Translations under genes and position numbers: made by a program
Notes under the pieces: model-generated
Told to the model about the DNA's origin: nothing
Seen by the model: only the letters and a program-made list of their open reading frames with translations
Databases searched by the model: none
From: DASVCS01 sp036381495
Lineage (GTDB): Bacteria > Gemmatimonadota > Gemmatimonadetes > Longimicrobiales > RSA9
Reading direction: 5' to 3'
NCBI GenBank assembly: GCA_036381495.1
Contig: DASVCS010000118.1
Location: forward strand, 45,313-109,312
DNA: 64,000 bases
Part shown: piece by piece, positions 7,672 to 16,739 of the stretch
How positions within the stretch are numbered: position 1 is the stretch's first letter
Layout of the letters: each line of letters begins with the position of its first letter

Positions 7672-9319
7672 GGCCGGCCCGCCGGCGATGGCCGGGCGGC
7701 TGCGGCAGCGGGTGCAGGAGCTGCTGGAGCTGGAGGCGCGGACCCGCGAGGGCGGCGGTCCGGACAAGATCGAGCGCCAGCACGCGCAGGGGAAGCTGAC
7801 CGCGCGGGAGCGGATCCAGTTGCTGCTGGATCCGGGGACGCGCTTCCTCGAGGTCGGGCTGCTGATCGCCTACGACGAGTACGAGGGGAAGGCGCCGGCG
7901 GCGGGTGTGGTGACGGGCGTGGGCACGATCCATGGCCGGCCCGTCGTCGTGGTGGCGAACGATGCCACCGTGAAAGCCGGCTCGTGGTGGCCGGAGACGA
8001 TCAAGAAGATGCTGCGCGCGCAGGAGATCGCGATGCGCTGCCGCATCCCGATCATCTACCTGGTCGATTCCGCGGGCGTCAACCTCCCGTACCAGGGCGG
8101 CGTCTTCCCGGGCCAGTACGGCGCGAGCCGGATCTTCTACTACAACTCGATCATGCGACGGTACCTGCGCGTACCGCAGATCGCGGCGGTCATGGGGCCG
8201 TGCATCGCGGGCGGCGCGTACCTGCCCGCGCTGTCGGACGTGATCCTGATGGTCGAGGGCACCAGCTTCATGGGGCTGGGCGGCCCGAACCTGGTGAAGG
8301 GCGCGATCGGCCAGACCGTGGATGCCGAGACGCTCGGCGGCGCGCGTACGCACACGACGCTGAGCGGGGTGGCGCACTACCGGGTCCCCGACGACCGGGC
8401 GTGCGTGTCCCGCATCCGCGAGCTGATCGCCGAGCTGCCGTACACGCCGCCGGGCGGCGCGAATGCGTCGCGAGCGCGGCCGCCGGAGCGTGATCCGGCG
8501 GCTCTCTACGACATCCTCCCGGACGACCACCGCCAGCCGTACAACGTCCGCGACCTCCTCGCCTGCCTGCTCGATGAGGGTCGCTTCGACGAGTTCCAGG
8601 CCGACTACGCGCCCGAGATGATCTGCGGCGCCGCCCGCATCTGCGGCCACGCCGTGGGCGTGATCGCGAACGCGCGGGGGATGCTCAAGGACCCGCGCGG
8701 CGGACCACCCCGCTTCGGCGGCATTGTCTACACGGACAGCGCGGAGAAGACCGCCTACTTCATCGAGACCATGAACCGGCACGGCACGCCGCTCCTCTTC
8801 ATCCAGGACGTGAGCGGCTTCATGGTCGGCACTGAGGCGGAGCAGTCGGGGATCATCCGCGCCGGCGCCCGCTTCGTCGAGGCGATGGCGACCGCGACCG
8901 TGCCGAAGCTGGTCCTGACCGTCAATCACGCGTCGGGCGCGGGCTATTACGCGATGGCGGCACAGGGCTTCGATCCGGACTTCATCTTCACCTGGCCGAC
9001 GGGGCGGATGGGCGTGATGGAGGGCGAGAGCGCCGTCGTTGCGCTCTTCGGCCCCCAGCTCGAGGAGTTGCGCAAGCAGGGCCGTGCGCCGGATGCCGAG
9101 TTGCAGGCCCGGATCGATGCCGTCCGCGCGGACTACGAGCACCAGCTCGATGCCCGTTACGCCGCAGCGCGCGGCTTCGTGGATGCGGTGATCGTGCCCG
9201 AGGAGACGCGCGACGTCCTGGCGCTCGCGCTCGGCGCCGCACTGCACAACCCGGGGCCGCACATCGGGCCGTTCGGTGGGTTGCGCGAGGCGGGCGACGG
9301 AGTTCCGACCCGATCATGA
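7652..9319 (+). CDS. acyl-CoA carboxylase carboxyltransferase (beta) subunit, MCC/LiuB-like
   Basis: The 555-residue protein transfers CO2 from carboxybiotin to an acyl-CoA. It belongs to the crotonase-fold carboxyltransferase family and resembles 3-methylcrotonyl- and geranyl-CoA carboxylase beta subunits. Visible features are KAGSWWPETIKKMLRAQEIA, the oxyanion-hole region YLVDSAGVNLP, GPCIAGGAYLPALSD, and in the C-terminal half FIQDVSGFMVGTEAEQ and NHASGAGYYAMAAQGFDP. No biotin carboxylase or biotin carrier gene is present in the window, so the alpha subunit must be encoded elsewhere. It overlaps the B12 subunit by 20 nt and is followed closely by the AtuA gene, suggesting a branched-chain or terpenoid acyl-CoA pathway. 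Confidence 0.88.
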   Translation: MVKAASRAGPPAMAGRLRQRVQELLELEARTREGGGPDKIERQHAQGKLTARERIQLLLDPGTRFLEVGLLIAYDEYEGKAPAAGVVTGVGTIHGRPVVVVANDATVKAGSWWPETIKKMLRAQEIAMRCRIPIIYLVDSAGVNLPYQGGVFPGQYGASRIFYYNSIMRRYLRVPQIAAVMGPCIAGGAYLPALSDVILMVEGTSFMGLGGPNLVKGAIGQTVDAETLGGARTHTTLSGVAHYRVPDDRACVSRIRELIAELPYTPPGGANASRARPPERDPAALYDILPDDHRQPYNVRDLLACLLDEGRFDEFQADYAPEMICGAARICGHAVGVIANARGMLKDPRGGPPRFGGIVYTDSAEKTAYFIETMNRHGTPLLFIQDVSGFMVGTEAEQSGIIRAGARFVEAMATATVPKLVLTVNHASGAGYYAMAAQGFDPDFIFTWPTGRMGVMEGESAVVALFGPQLEELRKQGRAPDAELQARIDAVRADYEHQLDARYAAARGFVDAVIVPEETRDVLALALGAALHNPGPHIGPFGGLREAGDGVPTRS

Positions 9320-9332
9320 CCGGTGACAATCG

Positions 9333-10709
9333 ATGACGGAAAAGATCATTCGCATCGCGTCCGGCCAGGGCTTCTGGGGCGACCGGCTGGATGCGCCGGT
9401 CGAGCAGGTCCGGCGCGGCCCGATCGACTACCTGATGCTCGACTACCTGGCCGAGGTCACGATGTCGATCCTCCAGAAGCAGCGCGCGCGCGACGCTTCG
9501 CAGGGGTACGCCCGCGACTTCGTCCCCCTGATGGGCGAGATCCTTCCGGACTGCGTGGAGCGCGGGATCCGCGTCATTGCGAACGCGGGCGGCGTGAACA
9601 TCGAGGCGTGCCGCGATGCGGTGCTCGACGAGGCGCGCAAGGCGGGGCTCGCCGGCGGCGTGCGGGTCGGCGTCATCCTCGGTGACGACATCCTCGAGCG
9701 CCTCGAAGACCTGATCGCCCGCGGCCACGAGCTGCGCAACATGGAGACGGGCCGCCCGCTCACCGATGTTTTGGACCGGGTCCAGAGCGCGAACGCGTAC
9801 ATCGGCGCGCGGCCCATCGTGACCGCGCTCGAGCGCGACGCCACGGTGGTCATCACGGGGCGCTCGACGGACACCGCGCTGACGTACGCGCCGATGATCC
9901 ACGAGTTCGGCTGGTCGCCGGCCGACCACGACCGGCTCGCGGCGGGCGTGGTCGCAGGCCACATCAACGAGTGCGGCGCGCAGGCGACGGGCGGGAACTG
10001 CCTGCTCGACTGGGAGACGATCCCGGATCTGGCCGACGTCGGCTTCCCGATCATCGAGGCGGCGCCCGACGGCAGCTTTATCGTCACCAAGCATGCGGGG
10101 ACCGGCGGCCGCGTCAGCGTCGGGACGGTGACGGAGCAGTTGGTCTACGAGATGGGCGACCCGCGGGCATACATCACGCCCGATGTGATCGCGGACTTCA
10201 CCACGATCCACCTAGAGCAGGAGGCGCCGGACCGCGTGCGCGTGAGCGGCGTCCGGGGGACCGGGCCGACGGACAAGCTGAAGGTCTCGATCTCGTACGG
10301 CGCCGGCTACAAGGCGGTGGGCACGCTGGTCTACGCCTGGCCGGACGCCGTGGCCAAGGCGCAGGCCGCGGACCGGATCCTGCGGGAGAGGCTCGACCGG
10401 ATGGGGCTACGCTTCGACGAGATCCGGACGGAGTACGTGGGGTGGAACGCGACGCACGGCCCGCTGGCGGGACCACCGCCGGCGGACCTGCCGGAAGTCC
10501 AGCTCCGGGTGGCCGTGCGGAGCGAGGAGCGTGGCCCGGTCGAACGCTTCACGCGGGAGATCGCGCCGCTCATCCTGACGGGGCCGCCGAGCGTGACCGG
10601 CTTCGCCGGCGGCCGCCCGAGGGTGCAGGAGATCGTTGCCTTCTGGCCGGCGCTGATCGACCGCAGCGAGATCGAGCCGAAGCTGCGGGTGGAGGTGACC
10701 GAGGCATGA
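9333..10709 (+). CDS. AtuA-family protein (acyclic terpene utilisation, DUF1446)
   Basis: The 458-residue protein is an AtuA/DUF1446 family member. Recognisable blocks include IRIASGQGFWGDR at the N-terminus, IANAGGVNIEAC, VVITGRSTDTALT and HINECGAQATGGN. In Pseudomonas, atuA is needed for growth on citronellol, but no reaction has been firmly assigned to the family. Here it sits between a carboxyltransferase and an enoyl-CoA hydratase, the same company it keeps in atu/liu clusters. It starts 13 bp after the carboxyltransferase stop with a weak ribosome-binding site, and its stop overlaps the next start (ATGA). Confidence 0.85.
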   Translation: MTEKIIRIASGQGFWGDRLDAPVEQVRRGPIDYLMLDYLAEVTMSILQKQRARDASQGYARDFVPLMGEILPDCVERGIRVIANAGGVNIEACRDAVLDEARKAGLAGGVRVGVILGDDILERLEDLIARGHELRNMETGRPLTDVLDRVQSANAYIGARPIVTALERDATVVITGRSTDTALTYAPMIHEFGWSPADHDRLAAGVVAGHINECGAQATGGNCLLDWETIPDLADVGFPIIEAAPDGSFIVTKHAGTGGRVSVGTVTEQLVYEMGDPRAYITPDVIADFTTIHLEQEAPDRVRVSGVRGTGPTDKLKVSISYGAGYKAVGTLVYAWPDAVAKAQAADRILRERLDRMGLRFDEIRTEYVGWNATHGPLAGPPPADLPEVQLRVAVRSEERGPVERFTREIAPLILTGPPSVTGFAGGRPRVQEIVAFWPALIDRSEIEPKLRVEVTEA

Positions 10710-10888
10710 ACGCACGCAGGAACAGGTTGCTCGTCGAGATCCTGCTCCCGATCCTGATCATCCTGGCGCTGTTCACGTTGACGCTGATCTGGAACGTCGT
10801 CGCCGCGTTCGTCGTCCTCTTCCTGGGGCTCGTGATCTGGCTCGCGCGCTACGTACAGCGCCACGAGCCGCACCAGCCGGGCGAGTGA
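10706..10888 (+). CDS. 60-residue single-pass membrane protein
   Basis: This small ORF starts at the ATGA overlap with the AtuA gene. It encodes a basic N-terminus and one or two closely spaced hydrophobic segments (about residues 8-48), ending in a His/Pro-rich tail. The overlap on both sides and the hydrophobic profile support it as a real gene. I do not recognise a family, and its role in the AtuA operon is unknown. Confidence 0.6.
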   Translation: MNARRNRLLVEILLPILIILALFTLTLIWNVVAAFVVLFLGLVIWLARYVQRHEPHQPGE

Positions 10889-10911
10889 CGGACGGGGTGG
10901 AGGAGGGGACC

Positions 10912-11271
10912 ATGCCGAAACTCTCACTGATGCGGCTCGCGCACGCGCGATCGGGGGACAAGGGCGACACCGTCAACGTCGGCTTGATCGCGCGCCGCCC
11001 CGAGTATTACCCGCTGCTCGTCGACCAGGTGACGACGGCCGCGGTCCGCGCGCACTTCGACGGCCTGGTGCACGGCGCCGTGGAACGCTTCGAGCTGCCG
11101 AATCTGAAGGCGCTCAACTTCCTGCTCCACAACGCGTTGGACGGCGGAGGCACAGTCTCTCTGATGACCGACGCGCAGGGGAAGACCTTCTCGACGGCGC
11201 TGCTGCGCATGGAGATCGAGGTCCCGGAGCAGGTGTACGCCGAGGCGACCGAACGGGGCGAGGATGGCTGA
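10912..11271 (+). CDS. AtuA C-terminal-like small protein (ferredoxin-fold)
   Basis: The 119-residue protein contains LAHARSGDKGDTVNVGLIAR, typical of the domain that is fused to the C-terminus of AtuA in many species and separate in others. Its function is unknown, but its constant pairing with AtuA suggests a complex. ATG 10912 is preceded by a strong GGAGGAGGGG (10899-10908), which decides the start over GTG 10885. The 3' end overlaps the enoyl-CoA hydratase start by 8 nt. Confidence 0.8.
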   Translation: MPKLSLMRLAHARSGDKGDTVNVGLIARRPEYYPLLVDQVTTAAVRAHFDGLVHGAVERFELPNLKALNFLLHNALDGGGTVSLMTDAQGKTFSTALLRMEIEVPEQVYAEATERGEDG

Positions 11272-12043
11272 ATTCGGGCGGATCCTCTACGGCGTCGAAG
11301 ACCGCGTCGCCGCGGTCACGCTGAACCGGCCGGAGAAGCGGAACGCGCTGGACGACCGCACGGTGGCCGAGCTGCGCGAGGCGTTCCTGCGCGCGGAGGC
11401 CGATGATGCGGTGGCGGTGGTCCTGCTGCGGGGCGCCGGGCCCGACTTCTGCGCCGGCGCCGACCTGGCGCAGCTCGAGAAGATCGCGGCCGGCGCGGGG
11501 CCGCTCGAGAACCTGGCGGATGCCGAGGCGCTGGGCGCGCTGCTGGTCCTGATGCGGCGGCTGGCCAAGCCGATCGTCGCGGCGGTCCACGGCCACGCCT
11601 TCGCGGGCGGCGCCGGGCTGGCCACCGCCTGCGATGTGGTGCTCGCCGCGGAGGACGCGCGCTTCGGCTACCCCGAGGTGCACCTGGGATTCGTGCCGGC
11701 CATGGTCATGGCGCTGCTCAGGCGCGCGTGCGGCGAGAAGATCGCCTTCGAGCTGGTCGCCCGTGGCGACCGGATCGAGGCCGACGTCGCGCATCGCATC
11801 GGGCTGGTGAACCGGATCCTCCCCGCGGCCACGTTCGACGCGGATGCCGCCGAGTACGCGCGCGAGCTGGCGGCCCGCTCGCCCTCCGCGCTCCGGCTCG
11901 TCAAGCGGCTTTTCTACGGCATCGACGGCGCGAGCTTCGAGGAGGCCATCGCCCGCGGCGCAGAGGTCAACGTCCTGGCGCGCATGACCGAAGACACGCG
12001 CGCGGGCGTGCGCCGGTTCCTCGAGCGGCGCGCGCCGCGCTGA
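11264..12043 (+). CDS. enoyl-CoA hydratase/isomerase family protein, methylglutaconyl-CoA-hydratase-like
   Basis: This 259-residue crotonase-fold protein should hydrate an enoyl-CoA. It has LNRPEKRNAL at the CoA-binding end, the oxyanion-hole blocks FCAGADL and GHAFAGGAGLATACDVVLA, and the FGYPEVHLGFVPAM block, whose Glu corresponds to a catalytic position. Similarity in pattern is closest to LiuC/methylglutaconyl-CoA hydratases, which fits the upstream MCC-like carboxyltransferase, but the substrate cannot be fixed from sequence. It closes the coupled run of acyl-CoA genes. Confidence 0.85.
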   Translation: MAEFGRILYGVEDRVAAVTLNRPEKRNALDDRTVAELREAFLRAEADDAVAVVLLRGAGPDFCAGADLAQLEKIAAGAGPLENLADAEALGALLVLMRRLAKPIVAAVHGHAFAGGAGLATACDVVLAAEDARFGYPEVHLGFVPAMVMALLRRACGEKIAFELVARGDRIEADVAHRIGLVNRILPAATFDADAAEYARELAARSPSALRLVKRLFYGIDGASFEEAIARGAEVNVLARMTEDTRAGVRRFLERRAPR

Positions 12044-12056
12044 CCGGCGGCCCCTC

Positions 12057-12242
12057 ATGGGCTGGTTCCGCCCCTCACGCGAGCGACGGGGGCCCGACCC
12101 CTACCTGAACTGGAAGATCGCGCTCTTCATCACCGGCGGGGCGCTCGGCGCCGCCGGGATGCTGCGCAACGACGGACGCCTCGTCGCCGCCGGGATCGCG
12201 GTGCTCGCCGTCGGCGTGGTGCTCCGGTTCCTGCGGAGTTAG
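12057..12242 (+). CDS. 61-residue membrane protein
   Basis: Starting 13 bp after the hydratase, this small ORF encodes a basic N-terminus and two short hydrophobic segments (about residues 21-36 and 42-57), ending in RFLRS. It is probably the last gene of the acyl-CoA operon. No family is recognised. Its stop codon is at the edge of a dispersed repeat. Confidence 0.55.
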   Translation: MGWFRPSRERRGPDPYLNWKIALFITGGALGAAGMLRNDGRLVAAGIAVLAVGVVLRFLRS

Positions 12243-12430
12243 AGCGGTCGTCGCGTCACTTCGGAGTCGTGCGCGCCCCCGAACCGGGCGCAGCGAACGG
12301 CCGCACGGCTCCGAACCCGTCGGTGAGCCGCGTTGGAGCGGCCGTCGCGTCGGTCCGGAGTCGCACACGCGCGTCGCGAGCGCGCGGGCGGCCGAGCGGC
12401 TCCGAACCAGCGGACGCAGCGCTCCGGAGC
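12242..12430 (+). repeat. dispersed intergenic repeat, family A (two tandem partial units)
   Basis: The first unit begins GAGCGGTCGTCGCGTCACTT and runs to about 12275; a second, diverged unit lies at 12336-12368. Between and after them are CGGCTCCGAACC blocks (near 12306 and 12397). A 31-nt piece (12242-12272) matches the complement of 19924-19954 at 27 positions by eye. See also 19801-19958 and 26401-26437. Confidence 0.6.
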
Positions 12431-12439
12431 GGCGTCCGC

Positions 12440-12468
12440 TTGAAGCAAGGGGCGGCGTTGGTTATCTT
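12440..12468 (+). promoter_or_regulatory. promoter for the DUF512-der-plsY-gpsA operon
   Basis: TTGAAG at 12440-12445, a 17-bp spacer and TATCTT at 12463-12468 lie 66 bp before the operon's first start. It is close in form to the ccm promoter at 35736-35764. Confidence 0.55.
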
Positions 12469-12533
12469 TGTCGTCTCAACGATGTACGCACTCTTTCGGG
12501 GCGGCCGTCCAGCCGCCCCGAAGCGCAAGGGGC

Positions 12534-13808
12534 ATGGTTCGGATCGCAGAGGTCCTTCCGGGGACGATCGCCGAAGAGCTGCGGCTCGAGATCGGCAGCC
12601 GCATCGTGCGGATCAACGGCGAGCCGGTGCGGGACACGATCGATTTCCGCTTCTTCGAAGCGGAATCGCGGGTCGAGCTGGAAGTGGTGCCGGCGGATGG
12701 CGGCCGCGCGACGATCTACGAGATCGAGAAGGACCCCGAGGATGGATTGGGCGTGGTCCCCGCGCCGGATGCAGTCCGCGAGTGTGCCAACAAGTGCGTC
12801 TTCTGCTTCGTCGACGGCAACCCGCCGGGGGTACGGCGCACCCTCGGGCTCCGCGACGACGACTTCCGTCTTTCGTTCACCTACGGCAGCTACGTGACGC
12901 TGACGAACCTGGGGCCGAAGGGGTTCGCGCGTCTGATCGAGCAGCGCCTCTCGCCGCTGTACGTGAGCGTGCACGCCACGGAACCCGAGGTGCGCATGCG
13001 GCTGCTGGGGGTCCCGCGCGGCGGCGACATCGTCGAGCGGCTCGAACGACTCGTGGACGCCGGCATCGAAGTCCACACGCAGGTCGTGCTCTGCCCCGGC
13101 TGGAACGATGGCCCGCACCTCGACCGGACGATCGAGGATCTGTGGCGACTCGGTCCGGGGGTCCTCTCGCTCTCGGTCGTGCCGGTCGGACTGACGCGCT
13201 ACAACCTCGGCCGGCCGGTCCGCCTGCTCGAGCCGGCGGAGGCGGCGGCGGCCATCGACCGCGTCGACGCGGCGCGGGCGCGGGCTCGCGCCGAGCGCGC
13301 CACGGGGTGGGCGTACGCGGGCGATGAGATGTTCTTCATTGCCGGCCGGCCGATCCCGGAGGCGGCGTATTACGATGACGGCGAGCTGACGGAGAACGGC
13401 GTCGGTGCGGTGCGGCGGCTGCTGGACGACTTCGAGGCCGGGCTCCCGGCCGTCCCGCGGCTCGAAGGTCGCCGGGTGGTGCTCCTCTCCGGTACGCGCA
13501 TGGCGCCCGTCCTCGCGCCGCTCGGCGACCGCCTCGCGGCCGCGACCGGCGCGACCGTCGAGGTCATCGGCGTCGAGAACACGCTCTTCGGACCGTCGGT
13601 CAACACCGCCGGGCTGCTCCCCGGCCGCGCCCTGCTCGATGCGCTGCGCGCCGCGGCTCCCTTCGACATCGCGCTGCTGCCGGCCGAGGCGCTCAACCAC
13701 GACGACGTCTTCATCGACGATGTGTCGTTCGCGGATGTCGTGGCGGCGTTCGCGCCGGCGCGCGTCGTGGCAGCGTTCGAACCCGCGAGTGCCCTGACCG
13801 GATCGTGA
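12534..13808 (+). CDS. DUF512 radical SAM protein
   Basis: The 424-residue protein has an N-terminal PDZ-like part (residues 1-60, SRIVRINGEPV), a radical-SAM CxxxCxxC cluster motif at Cys84, Cys88 and Cys91 (ECANKCVFCF), and a C-terminal DUF512 region. The family binds a 4Fe-4S cluster and SAM; its substrate is unknown, though its frequent place next to der suggests a link to translation or ribosome assembly. It follows a promoter and is the first gene of an operon in which all seven genes overlap end to start. Its stop overlaps the der start codon. Confidence 0.85.
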   Translation: MVRIAEVLPGTIAEELRLEIGSRIVRINGEPVRDTIDFRFFEAESRVELEVVPADGGRATIYEIEKDPEDGLGVVPAPDAVRECANKCVFCFVDGNPPGVRRTLGLRDDDFRLSFTYGSYVTLTNLGPKGFARLIEQRLSPLYVSVHATEPEVRMRLLGVPRGGDIVERLERLVDAGIEVHTQVVLCPGWNDGPHLDRTIEDLWRLGPGVLSLSVVPVGLTRYNLGRPVRLLEPAEAAAAIDRVDAARARARAERATGWAYAGDEMFFIAGRPIPEAAYYDDGELTENGVGAVRRLLDDFEAGLPAVPRLEGRRVVLLSGTRMAPVLAPLGDRLAAATGATVEVIGVENTLFGPSVNTAGLLPGRALLDALRAAAPFDIALLPAEALNHDDVFIDDVSFADVVAAFAPARVVAAFEPASALTGS

Positions 13809-15136
13809 GTCGCGAGCTGCCGGCCGTCGCGGTGGTGGGGCGGCCGAACGTGGGCAAGTCCACGCTCTTCAACCGCATCCTCGGCCGGCGCCTCGCGATC
13901 GTCGAGGACGTGCCGGGCGTGACGCGGGACCGGCACTTCGCTCGCGCCGATTGGGCCGGCCGCGCCTTCTACGTGATCGACACCGGTGGGCTCGAGACGG
14001 AAACGGATGAGCCGCTGGCCGCGGCGATCCGCCGGCAGGTCCTGGCCGCGATCGAAGAGGCGGACGTCCTGGTCTTCGTCGTGGATGGCAAGACGGGGCT
14101 GCACCCGATGGACGAGCGGATCGCGGGGTTGTTGCGGCGGGCGGAGCGGCCGGTGGTCCTGGTGGTCAACAAGATGGACCGCCTGCCGGAAGACCTGGGG
14201 CATCACGACTTCTGGGCGCTGGGGCTGGGTGAGCCGCTCCCGGTGAGCGCGATCTCGGGGAAGGGCTCGGGCGATGTGCTGGATGCGGTCGTGGCGCGGC
14301 TGCCGGACCGGCCCGAGAGCGCCGTGCCGGACGACACACTGCACGTGGCGGTGATCGGCAGGCCGAACGTGGGGAAGTCCAGCTTCGTCAACCGGCTCCT
14401 CGGCGAGGAGCGGATGGTGGTGGGCGAGACGCCGGGGACCACGCGCGACAGTGTCGACACGCCGCTCCGCTACCACGGGCGCACCCTGATGTTCATCGAC
14501 ACGGCCGGACTGCGGCGGCAGGCGCGGATCGACGAGAGCCTCGAGTACTACAGTGCGCTGCGGACGGCGCGCTCGATCGAGCGGGCCGACGTCTGTCTGC
14601 TGCTCGTGGACGCGAGCGAGCCGGTGCACTTGCAGGATCTGAAGATCGCGGAGCGGGCGTGGGAGGCGGGCTGCGGCCTGATCATCGTGGCGAACAAGTG
14701 GGACCTGGTCGAGAAGGAGACGGGGACGGCGGCGGCGTACGAGCGACACCTGCGCGAGCGCGCGCCCTCGCTGCGCTGGGTCCCGGTGATCTTCACCTCG
14801 GCGCTCACGGGGCAGCGCGTGCAGCGGACGTTGGACCTGGTGCTCGAAGTCGCGGCGGAGCGCGCGCGTCGCATTCCGACGAGTGAGGTGACGGAGGCGT
14901 TCCGGTCGCTCGCGGCGCGGCAGCCGCCGCCGCACTTCCGGGGGCGGGAGGTGAAGCTGCTGTACGCCACGCAGGTCGACACCGCGCCGCCGACGTTCGT
15001 CATCTTCACGAACCTGCCGAAGGGGATCCCGGCCCACTACCTTCGGTACCTGCACAACGGACTACGGGAGCGCTGGGGCTTCGTCGGGGTGCCGCTCCGC
15101 TTCCGGGTGCGCGGGCGACGGGAGCGGCGCGAATGA
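13805..15136 (+). CDS. der: ribosome biogenesis GTPase Der (EngA)
   Basis: This 443-residue protein has two tandem GTPase domains and a C-terminal KH-like domain, the hallmark of Der, which is needed for 50S ribosome assembly. Both domains show GRPNVGKS Walker A motifs (near residues 11 and 185), DTGG/DTAG G3 motifs, and NKMD and NKWD G4 motifs. The GTG start overlaps the preceding stop by 4 nt. Confidence 0.97.
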   Translation: MSRELPAVAVVGRPNVGKSTLFNRILGRRLAIVEDVPGVTRDRHFARADWAGRAFYVIDTGGLETETDEPLAAAIRRQVLAAIEEADVLVFVVDGKTGLHPMDERIAGLLRRAERPVVLVVNKMDRLPEDLGHHDFWALGLGEPLPVSAISGKGSGDVLDAVVARLPDRPESAVPDDTLHVAVIGRPNVGKSSFVNRLLGEERMVVGETPGTTRDSVDTPLRYHGRTLMFIDTAGLRRQARIDESLEYYSALRTARSIERADVCLLLVDASEPVHLQDLKIAERAWEAGCGLIIVANKWDLVEKETGTAAAYERHLRERAPSLRWVPVIFTSALTGQRVQRTLDLVLEVAAERARRIPTSEVTEAFRSLAARQPPPHFRGREVKLLYATQVDTAPPTFVIFTNLPKGIPAHYLRYLHNGLRERWGFVGVPLRFRVRGRRERRE

Positions 15137-15735
15137 ACGTGATCTTCCTCGTGGCGAGCTATCTCCTCGGCGCCGTACCTTCGAGCTACCTGGCGGGGCG
15201 GTGGACGCGAGGGGTGGACCTGCGCCGTCTGGGGAGCGGCAACCTCGGGGCGACCAACGCGTTCCGCGTGCTCGGCTGGCGGATCGCGCTCCCGGTGCTG
15301 CTCTTCGACATGTTCAAGGGATGGTTCCCCGTCTTCTTCTTCCCGCAGTGGGATGGCGCCGGACCCGCCTGGGCGCTGGCCTACGGCGCCGCCGCGCTGG
15401 TCGGGCACGTGTTCAGCATCTACGTGCGCTTTCGCGGTGGGAAGGGCGTGGCGACGGGAGCCGGCGTCCTCCTGGCGCTCGCGCCGCGCGCAGTGCTGGC
15501 CGGGCTGGCCGTGTGGGTCGTGCTGGTCGCGGCGACGCGCATCGTCTCCGTGGCGTCGCTGGCCGCGGCGATCGTGGTCCCGATCGTGGTCCGGCTCACG
15601 CGGGGGCCGGACACGGTGTTCTGGCTCTCGGTGGGGCTGGCGATCTTCGTGGTCTATGCGCACCGGTCGAACATCCGGCGCCTGCTCCGGGGGGAAGAAC
15701 GGCGGATCGGCGGCAGGATGGGAGAGGCGAGATGA
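15133..15735 (+). CDS. plsY: acyl-phosphate glycerol-3-phosphate acyltransferase PlsY
   Basis: The 200-residue integral membrane enzyme adds an acyl group from acyl-phosphate to glycerol-3-phosphate, the first step of phospholipid synthesis. Motifs include SYLAGRW, the GSGNLGATNAFRVLG glycerol-phosphate loop, FDMFKG and the FRGGKGVATGAG motif. Several membrane helices are visible. It overlaps der and gpsA by 4 nt each; gpsA supplies its substrate. Confidence 0.95.
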   Translation: MNVIFLVASYLLGAVPSSYLAGRWTRGVDLRRLGSGNLGATNAFRVLGWRIALPVLLFDMFKGWFPVFFFPQWDGAGPAWALAYGAAALVGHVFSIYVRFRGGKGVATGAGVLLALAPRAVLAGLAVWVVLVAATRIVSVASLAAAIVVPIVVRLTRGPDTVFWLSVGLAIFVVYAHRSNIRRLLRGEERRIGGRMGEAR

Positions 15736-16739
15736 GAGGCGAGGTCGGTGTCCTCGGCGCCGGGAGCTGGGGGACCACGCTGGCGAACCTGCTGGCGCGC
15801 AAGGGGCACCGGGTGCGGCTCTGGTCGCACGAGGCGGAGGTCGCGCGAGAGATCAACGCGGAGCGGGAGAACGCGAAGTACCTGCCCGGCATTTCACTCG
15901 ATCCGCGCCTCGAGGCCACGGTGGACCTCCGGGAGGCCGTCGAGGATGCCGAGGTCATCGTGTCGGTGAGCCCGTCGCAGTACGTGCGAGGGATCGTGCA
16001 ACGAGCGGCCCCCTGGATCCGACCCGATGCCATGGTCGTGAGCGCATCCAAGGGGATCGAGACCGGCACGCTCCAGACCATGGCGGATGTACTGGACGAC
16101 GTGCTGCCGCGGGCGCCGGCGCGCACCTGCTACCTCTCGGGTCCGAGCTTCGCGCTCGAGGTCGCGCGCGAGCAGCCGACGGCGGTGGTCGCGGCGAGCC
16201 GGTCGGACGTGGTGGCGCGCCGCGGGCAGGAACTCTTCCAGACGCCGTACTTCCGGGTGTACACCAATCCGGATGTGCGTGGCGTCGAGCTCGGCGGCGC
16301 GCTCAAGAACGTGATCGCGCTCGCGGCCGGCATGGCCGCGGGGCTGGGCCTCGGCAACAACGCGCGAGCGGCGCTGATCACGCGCGGCCTCGCCGAGATC
16401 GCGCGCCTCGGGCTGGCCATGGGCGCCAGCCCCCTGACCTTCGCCGGCCTCGCGGGGATGGGCGACCTGATCCTCACCTGCACCGGTGAGCTGAGCCGGA
16501 ACCGGCGCGTCGGCGTGGCCCTCGGCCAGGGGCGCTCGCTCGACGACGTCCTGGCCGAGATGACCATGGTCGCGGAAGGCATCGAAACGACGCGCGCGAC
16601 GCACGCACTCGCCGAGCGGATGGACATCGAGATGCCGATCGTCGCCGAGGTCCACGCCGTCCTCTTCGACGGCCGCGACCCGCGCGAAGCCGTCGACAAC
16701 CTGATGCTGCGCGAGCCGAAAGCGGAGTTGTGGCGATGA
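15732..16739 (+). CDS. gpsA: NAD(P)+-dependent glycerol-3-phosphate dehydrogenase
   Basis: The 335-residue enzyme makes sn-glycerol-3-phosphate from dihydroxyacetone phosphate for PlsY. It shows the Rossmann motif VLGAGSWGTTLAN at the N-terminus, SASKGIE, GPSFALEVA and the catalytic lysine in GGALKNVIALAAG. ATG 15732 overlaps the plsY stop and places the dinucleotide-binding motif at residue 6. Its length is normal for the family. Confidence 0.96.
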   Translation: MRGEVGVLGAGSWGTTLANLLARKGHRVRLWSHEAEVAREINAERENAKYLPGISLDPRLEATVDLREAVEDAEVIVSVSPSQYVRGIVQRAAPWIRPDAMVVSASKGIETGTLQTMADVLDDVLPRAPARTCYLSGPSFALEVAREQPTAVVAASRSDVVARRGQELFQTPYFRVYTNPDVRGVELGGALKNVIALAAGMAAGLGLGNNARAALITRGLAEIARLGLAMGASPLTFAGLAGMGDLILTCTGELSRNRRVGVALGQGRSLDDVLAEMTMVAEGIETTRATHALAERMDIEMPIVAEVHAVLFDGRDPREAVDNLMLREPKAELWR

